64,000 nucleotides of DNA from the NCBI RefSeq assembly GCF_900143645.1, contig NZ_FRFD01000003.1:868001-932000 (forward strand), read 5' to 3'. This stretch comes from Anaerocolumna xylanovorans DSM 12503. GTDB taxonomy: Bacteria > Bacillota > Clostridia > Lachnospirales > Lachnospiraceae. Shown here piece by piece: positions 59,793 to 64,000 of the stretch (its first letter is position 1; each line of letters starts with the position of its first letter). A model generated the notes under the pieces. The model was not told the DNA's origin and searched no databases. It was given only the letters and a program-made list of their open reading frames with translations. The translations under genes and the position numbers were made by a program.

Positions 59793-61370
59793 ATGATTTA
59801 TTCATACATCAGGGCATTGGCGGAATATGCGCTAAATGCCGGGCTAATACAAAAAGAAGACAGATGTTATACTATTAACAGGCTTTTGGAAGCACTTAAC
59901 TTAGAGGAGTATGAAGAACCCCAGGGTGCGGCAGAAGCGCCTGCTGTACCAGGAAACCTGGAAGACATACTAAGGGGACTACTGGACTATGCAGCGGACA
60001 AAGGCATTCTTAAAAGTAACAGTATTGTTTACAGAGATTTATTTGACACGAAGCTTATGGGACTTTTGCTTCCCACTCCTTCCGAAGTAATACATAAGTT
60101 TTATGCGCTGTATGAAGAGAGCCCCAGGAAGGCAACGGATTATTATTATAAATTAAGCCAGGATTCTGACTACATCCGCAGGTACCGTATTGTGAAGGAT
60201 AGAAAATGGGTTACAAAGACGGAATATGGCAATATTGATATCACCATAAACCTTTCGAAACCGGAAAAGGACCCCAAAGCCATTGCAGAAGCCAAATTAA
60301 AAAAGCAAAGCGGCTATCCCAAATGTCTTTTATGTGTGGAAAATGAGGGCTATGCCGGCAGAGTGGACCATCCTGCCAGACAAAACCATAGAATTATACC
60401 TGTTATAATAAATAATCAGGAATTTGGGTTTCAGTATTCCCCCTATGTTTATTACAATGAACATTGTATTGTACTAAACAGGGAACATACACCGATGAAA
60501 GTGGACAAAGAGGCCTTTCGTAAGCTCTTTGACTTTGTAAAGCTCTTTCCCCATTATTTTGTCGGTTCCAATGCAGACCTTCCGATTGTAGGCGGTTCCA
60601 TCCTGACCCATGACCATTTTCAGGGAGGAAATTATGCCTTTGCCATGGCAAAGGCACCGGTTGAAAAAGAATTTAAGATAAAAGGCTATGAGAAAGTACA
60701 GGCAGGTATTGTAAAATGGCCAATGTCTGTAATTCGTCTTAAAAGCAGAGAAGCAGAGGAACTGATTGAACTGGGGGATTATATCTTAAAGTCCTGGCGG
60801 AATTATACCGATGAAGAGGCCTTTATCTATGCCTATTCCGATTCTCCTGGTAAGATTCTTAGCAACCGGGAAGTGAAAGAAAGAATGCAGTCAGGGAAGG
60901 GAGACTTAGAACCTCATAATACCATAACCCCTATTGCCAGAAGAAAAGACGGGATATATGAATTCGATCTTGTACTTCGAAATAATGTAACAACAAAAGA
61001 GCATCCCCTTGGCGTTTACCATCCTCATAGTGAGCTTCACCATATTAAGAAGGAAAATATCGGGCTTATCGAGGTAATGGGGCTTGCAGTACTGCCTGCC
61101 CGCTTAAAGGAAGAGATGGAAGAGCTTCAAGGTGCCATTCTTTCGGGAAGAGAGATAGGAAAAGAAGAGGAAATCTATAAGCATAAGGAATGGATGGAAG
61201 ACTTCTTACCTAAGTATCAGGAAATCAATGCAGAAAATATTAATGATATCCTGCAGGAAGAGATAGGACTGGTATTTTTAAAGGTGCTGGAGCATGCCGG
61301 TGTCTATAAGAGAGATGCAGCCGGACAAAAAGGCTTTGAAAGATTTATAGCACAATTAAACAATAGATAA
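59793..61370 (+). CDS. galT: UDP-glucose-hexose-1-phosphate uridylyltransferase (class II GalT)
   Basis: Gram-positive type II GalT (525 residues), longer than the 350-residue class I enzyme. It exchanges UMP between UDP-glucose and galactose-1-phosphate. Features: CLLCVENEGYAGRVDHPARQNHR, a His-rich stretch NADLPIVGGSILTHDHFQGGNY, and VYHPHSELHHIKKENIGLIEVMGLAVLPARL. ATG at 59793, 7 nt after the GGAGG at the end of the palindromic element, so the element is likely transcribed and could affect translation. Confidence 0.94.
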   Translation: MIYSYIRALAEYALNAGLIQKEDRCYTINRLLEALNLEEYEEPQGAAEAPAVPGNLEDILRGLLDYAADKGILKSNSIVYRDLFDTKLMGLLLPTPSEVIHKFYALYEESPRKATDYYYKLSQDSDYIRRYRIVKDRKWVTKTEYGNIDITINLSKPEKDPKAIAEAKLKKQSGYPKCLLCVENEGYAGRVDHPARQNHRIIPVIINNQEFGFQYSPYVYYNEHCIVLNREHTPMKVDKEAFRKLFDFVKLFPHYFVGSNADLPIVGGSILTHDHFQGGNYAFAMAKAPVEKEFKIKGYEKVQAGIVKWPMSVIRLKSREAEELIELGDYILKSWRNYTDEEAFIYAYSDSPGKILSNREVKERMQSGKGDLEPHNTITPIARRKDGIYEFDLVLRNNVTTKEHPLGVYHPHSELHHIKKENIGLIEVMGLAVLPARLKEEMEELQGAILSGREIGKEEEIYKHKEWMEDFLPKYQEINAENINDILQEEIGLVFLKVLEHAGVYKRDAAGQKGFERFIAQLNNR

Positions 61371-61387
61371 AATATGGATTAATGAAT

Positions 61388-61430
61388 CGCCCTTCTATGA
61401 TAGCATACAAACATAGGAGGGTTATTTTTA
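61388..61430 (+). terminator. Terminator of the gal operon
   Basis: CCCTTCTATG pairs with CATAGGAGGG followed by TTATTTTTATT. Confidence 0.8.
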
Positions 61431-61640
61431 TTACGAAAAATAATAGAAATGAATATGTTACATTATTGATTTTAGCACGGAATTAATGTTAAAGTTGGAA
61501 TGTGTACATTCCGTAGATAAATAATAGAATTAAATTCTTGAAAGGTTTCGTTTTGGTCATATACAGTCCATAATATTGTATTATGATCTTATAATCAATC
61601 AAAAGGTTAAAAGAATCTTAAAAGGCAGGAAATCAGTAGA

Positions 61641-62744
61641 ATGAAACAAGAATTTGACTTAGAAAGATACATGACAAATGGGGTGGAGAATATCGTAAAA
61701 GGGGCATTAAAGGCTTCCCTTTTTAATCCAAAAGAGAGCATCTTCATGGCGAAGTATGCACTCTCCAGCAAGAAATCTGCTGCTATAAGAAGAAGGGCAG
61801 AAGAGGCAGGAGAGCACATCCCGGCATTCTTAATTGCCAGTATTACAAGCAAATGCAATTTGCACTGTGCAGGCTGCTATGCAAGAGCCAACCATGCATG
61901 TCATGATGAGGAAGAAAAGAAGCAATTGACGGACAAGGAATGGATAGCTGTTTTTGAAGAGGCAAAGGAAATCGGCGTTGGTTTTATTTTACTTGCCGGA
62001 GGAGAACCCTTAATCAGAAAAGATGTTATAGAAGCCGCCGCAAATATCCCTGATATCTTATTTCCGGTTTTTACAAATGGAACTCTCATTGGAGAACAAT
62101 ACATAAAACTTTTTGATAAACATAGAAACCTGGTCCCCATATTAAGCATTGAAGGCAGGGAAGAAGTGACGGATACAAGGCGCGGAACAGGGGTATATAA
62201 GAAACTCTTCCAATCTATGAAATTATTGCACCAGGAAGGGATTTTATTTGGTGCCTCAGTAACGGTTACAACAGAGAATATAAAAGAAGTTACTTCCCCG
62301 GAATTTTTAAACCAACTTTATCAAAAAGGCTGTAAGGTGGTTATATATGTTGAATTCGTACCGGTGAGTGAAGAAGCGCAGGAACTTGCGCCGGGAGAAT
62401 ATGAGAGGGAATACTTAAACACAGCATTAACGGATATCAGAGAACACTATGAGGATATGGTATGTATATCATTTCCGGGAGATGAAAAAACTTCCGGAGG
62501 CTGTCTTGCGGCAGGACGAGGATTCTTTCATATCAATTCCCAGGGAGGTGCGGAACCCTGTCCCTTTTCTCCTTATTCCGATATCAATGTACGGGATTCC
62601 TCATTAAAAAAAGCCCTGCAATCGAAGCTGTTCGTAAGGCTTAGGGAGGGGAATGTTCTTATGGAAGAGCATGCAGGCGGCTGCGTTCTTTTTGAGAAAA
62701 GAGAGCTGGTGGAGGAACTTTTGAATAGTAAAGTCAGAGAGTAA
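61641..62744 (+). CDS. Radical SAM protein with SPASM-like C-terminus
   Basis: A 367-residue radical SAM enzyme. The cluster motif CNLHCAGC is at about residues 72-79, followed by LLAGGEPL (SAM-binding GGE) and ILSIEGREEVTDTRRG. The C-terminal region has Cys-rich stretches (SGGCLAAGRGFFHINSQGGAEPCPFSP, and GGCVLFEKRE), consistent with an auxiliary cluster of a SPASM or twitch domain. The N-terminal about 60 residues are helical. Neither a substrate peptide gene nor a partner is adjacent, so function is unknown. Confidence 0.8.
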   Translation: MKQEFDLERYMTNGVENIVKGALKASLFNPKESIFMAKYALSSKKSAAIRRRAEEAGEHIPAFLIASITSKCNLHCAGCYARANHACHDEEEKKQLTDKEWIAVFEEAKEIGVGFILLAGGEPLIRKDVIEAAANIPDILFPVFTNGTLIGEQYIKLFDKHRNLVPILSIEGREEVTDTRRGTGVYKKLFQSMKLLHQEGILFGASVTVTTENIKEVTSPEFLNQLYQKGCKVVIYVEFVPVSEEAQELAPGEYEREYLNTALTDIREHYEDMVCISFPGDEKTSGGCLAAGRGFFHINSQGGAEPCPFSPYSDINVRDSSLKKALQSKLFVRLREGNVLMEEHAGGCVLFEKRELVEELLNSKVRE

Positions 62745-62824
62745 AAAGAGTTTACCTCCAAAACAGTTTATTCTATGTTAAAATGGTACCATAAACGCAC
62801 ATTACATTCAGGAAAGAGGTTAAC

Positions 62825-63829
62825 ATGAGATTAGGGATTGCAGGCACCGGTATGATTGTTAAGGAATTCCTTACGATAATACCATTATTAAAAAATATTG
62901 AAGTCGCTGCTATCTGCGGCAGGAAGTCAAGTGAAACAAAATTGCAGGAACTGTCGGAGAATTATAGCATTAAAGATGTATTCACCGACTATGATGAATT
63001 TTTAAGCAGTTCTATTGATACGGTATATGTTGCGGTGCCCAATAGCCTGCACTTTGAGTACGCAAAAAGAGCACTTGAGGCAAGCAAGAATGTTATTCTG
63101 GAAAAGCCTTTTACCTCTACCTATACGGAAGCACTGGAATTGTGCAGGCAGGCAAAAGAAAAGCAGCTTTTTCTCTTTGAGGCAATCACAACACTTTATT
63201 TACCCAATTATCAAAAAATCCGTGAGCTGATACCGGTACTTGGAAACATTAAAATTATACAGTGCAACTATTCCCAATATTCCAAAAGGTATGACAGCTT
63301 TAAAGAGGGAGTCATCCTTCCGGCTTTTGATGCAGAGCTTTCAGGCGGTGCGTTGATGGACTTAAATATTTATAACATCCATTATATTACAGGACTTTTC
63401 GGCAGGCCAAAGAACGTCGAATATTACCCCAATATAGAAAAAGGGATAGACACTTCCGGCATTTTAATATTGGAGTATGATACCTTTCAATGTACCTGCA
63501 TTGGTGCAAAAGACTGCAAGGCTCCTATTGCCAATAATATTCAGGGGGACAAAGGCTGCATCTGTCAGAATACCCCGGCTAATGTCTGTGAGGGCTTTGA
63601 GGTTATCTTAAATAACGGAGAAGTTCAGGCTGTGAATGAAAATTGCTATCCGCACCGCATGGTAAATGAATTTATTGAATTTGAAGCTATGATAACCAAA
63701 AAGGATTTTAAGAAATGTTTCCAATTGCTTGAACACAGCCTCACAGTATGCGAAATACAGGCTATCGCCAGAAAAAAGGCTGGAATTATATTTCCGGCTG
63801 ATTCAATTGTCATATCTTCTGTATTTTAA
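62825..63829 (+). CDS. Gfo/Idh/MocA-family oxidoreductase
   Basis: NAD(P)-dependent dehydrogenase (334 residues). The Rossmann loop GIAGTGMIVKEFL, then VYVAVPNSLHFEYAKRALEASKNVILEKPFTS contains the catalytic Lys of the EKP motif. The C-terminal domain matches the family but the substrate (sugar, cyclitol or amino-sugar derivative) cannot be told. AAAGAGG lies before the ATG. It stands alone between a radical SAM gene and a response regulator. Confidence 0.9.
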   Translation: MRLGIAGTGMIVKEFLTIIPLLKNIEVAAICGRKSSETKLQELSENYSIKDVFTDYDEFLSSSIDTVYVAVPNSLHFEYAKRALEASKNVILEKPFTSTYTEALELCRQAKEKQLFLFEAITTLYLPNYQKIRELIPVLGNIKIIQCNYSQYSKRYDSFKEGVILPAFDAELSGGALMDLNIYNIHYITGLFGRPKNVEYYPNIEKGIDTSGILILEYDTFQCTCIGAKDCKAPIANNIQGDKGCICQNTPANVCEGFEVILNNGEVQAVNENCYPHRMVNEFIEFEAMITKKDFKKCFQLLEHSLTVCEIQAIARKKAGIIFPADSIVISSVF

Positions 63830-63932
63830 GATAAGAATTTCTATGGTATAATTAGCCATAATAAAGCATAGGGCACATTTGTGACAGCAGATAGAGACTA
63901 TGACAAGCATAAGGAAAATAAAGGATAAGCAT

Positions 63933-64000
63933 ATGTATAATATTCTGATTGTAGAGGACGATATTACCATAGCCTCCCTCTTAAGGGAAAATCTTATGAA
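63933..64000 (+). CDS. Response regulator, N-terminal fragment cut by window edge
   Basis: The first 22 codons read MYNILIVEDDITIASLLREN, the receiver-domain start with the acidic EDD pocket, typical of OmpR-family regulators. AAGGA lies 7 nt before the ATG. The rest is beyond the window, so the output domain is unknown. Confidence 0.75.
   Translation, partial: MYNILIVEDDITIASLLRENLM

Noticed and set aside
1..64000. CRISPR arrays, tRNA/rRNA genes, insertion sequences or prophage
   Set aside because: No regularly spaced identical repeats, no cloverleaf or rRNA signature, no transposase, integrase or phage structural gene was seen.

Overview
The window reads as chromosomal DNA of a low-GC, anaerobic, spore-forming Firmicute, most likely a Lachnospiraceae-type clostridium. 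The evidence is strong AGGAGG-type ribosome binding sites, spore and germination genes (spore photoproduct lyase, a SleL/YaaH-like cortex hydrolase, a Csp-family subtilase, a CwlD-like amidase), a SufCBDSU iron-sulfur operon with SufU, a split GcvPA/GcvPB, an [FeFe]-hydrogenase-like protein and a DUF4914 protein. I see no rRNA, tRNA, CRISPR array, prophage or insertion sequence. Gene order is dense and ordinary; the novelty lies mainly in regulatory and repeat DNA and in a few divergent proteins.

Layout. 1-2 kb: start of an SDR gene (cut by the edge), spore photoproduct lyase and a nucleosidase, all minus strand. 2-4.7 kb: agmatine to putrescine (aguA, aguB) plus an unknown Cys/His protein. 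4.9-8.4 kb: glutathione peroxidase, FtsH, an orphan sugar-binding protein. 8.6-11.4 kb: lysine riboswitch and an amino-acid ABC importer. 11.5-14 kb: LysM-GH18 spore hydrolase, then an OhrR-like repressor divergent from a second glutathione peroxidase. 14.1-16.5 kb: GH4 alpha-galactosidase and divergent AraC regulator. 16.6-18.8 kb: feoAB. 19-22 kb: small membrane protein, intracellular subtilisin, DedA protein, DUF1540 protein. 22.2-25.3 kb: nagB-nagA and divergent RpiR regulator. 25.4-26.7 kb: CorC/HlyC protein. 26.8-32.6 kb: LytTR response regulator, GHKL kinase and two ABC half-transporters behind a LytTR-style direct repeat. 33-35 kb: DUF4914 protein. 35-37 kb: Ldh2-family dehydrogenase and two tiny genes. 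37.2-43.5 kb: sufCBDSU and an [FeFe]-hydrogenase-like protein. 43.9-47.1 kb: pyruvate kinase, GNAT protein, amidase-SPOR protein. 47.4-49.1 kb: Csp-like pseudoprotease. 49.1-56.2 kb: tandem glycine riboswitch and gcvT-gcvH-gcvPA-gcvPB-lplA-lpd. 56.5-61.4 kb: ArsR-type regulator with galK-galE-galT. 61.6-64 kb: radical SAM protein, Gfo/Idh/MocA oxidoreductase and the start of a response regulator.

How it works together. Carbon genes (melA, galKET, nagBA, pyk) each sit beside a likely local regulator or leader. The glycine operon carries its own lipoate ligase and lipoamide dehydrogenase, so it is close to self-contained. Peroxide defence is organised as two OhrR-type operators, each overlapping one of two back-to-back promoters.

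Most interesting: (1) a dispersed element of about 55 nt, three copies, each upstream of a gene, whose stem sequences differ but stay paired; (2) a second hairpin repeat (GCCGCC-ATA-GGCGGC) placed just before the ribosome binding sites of ohrR and sufD; (3) a Csp-family subtilase that has lost its catalytic His; (4) a 13-nt direct repeat at 20-nt spacing between a LytTR two-component system and its ABC transporters; (5) a hairpin-dense intergenic block at 34.98-35.14 kb. All functional statements are read from sequence by eye; no database search was possible.
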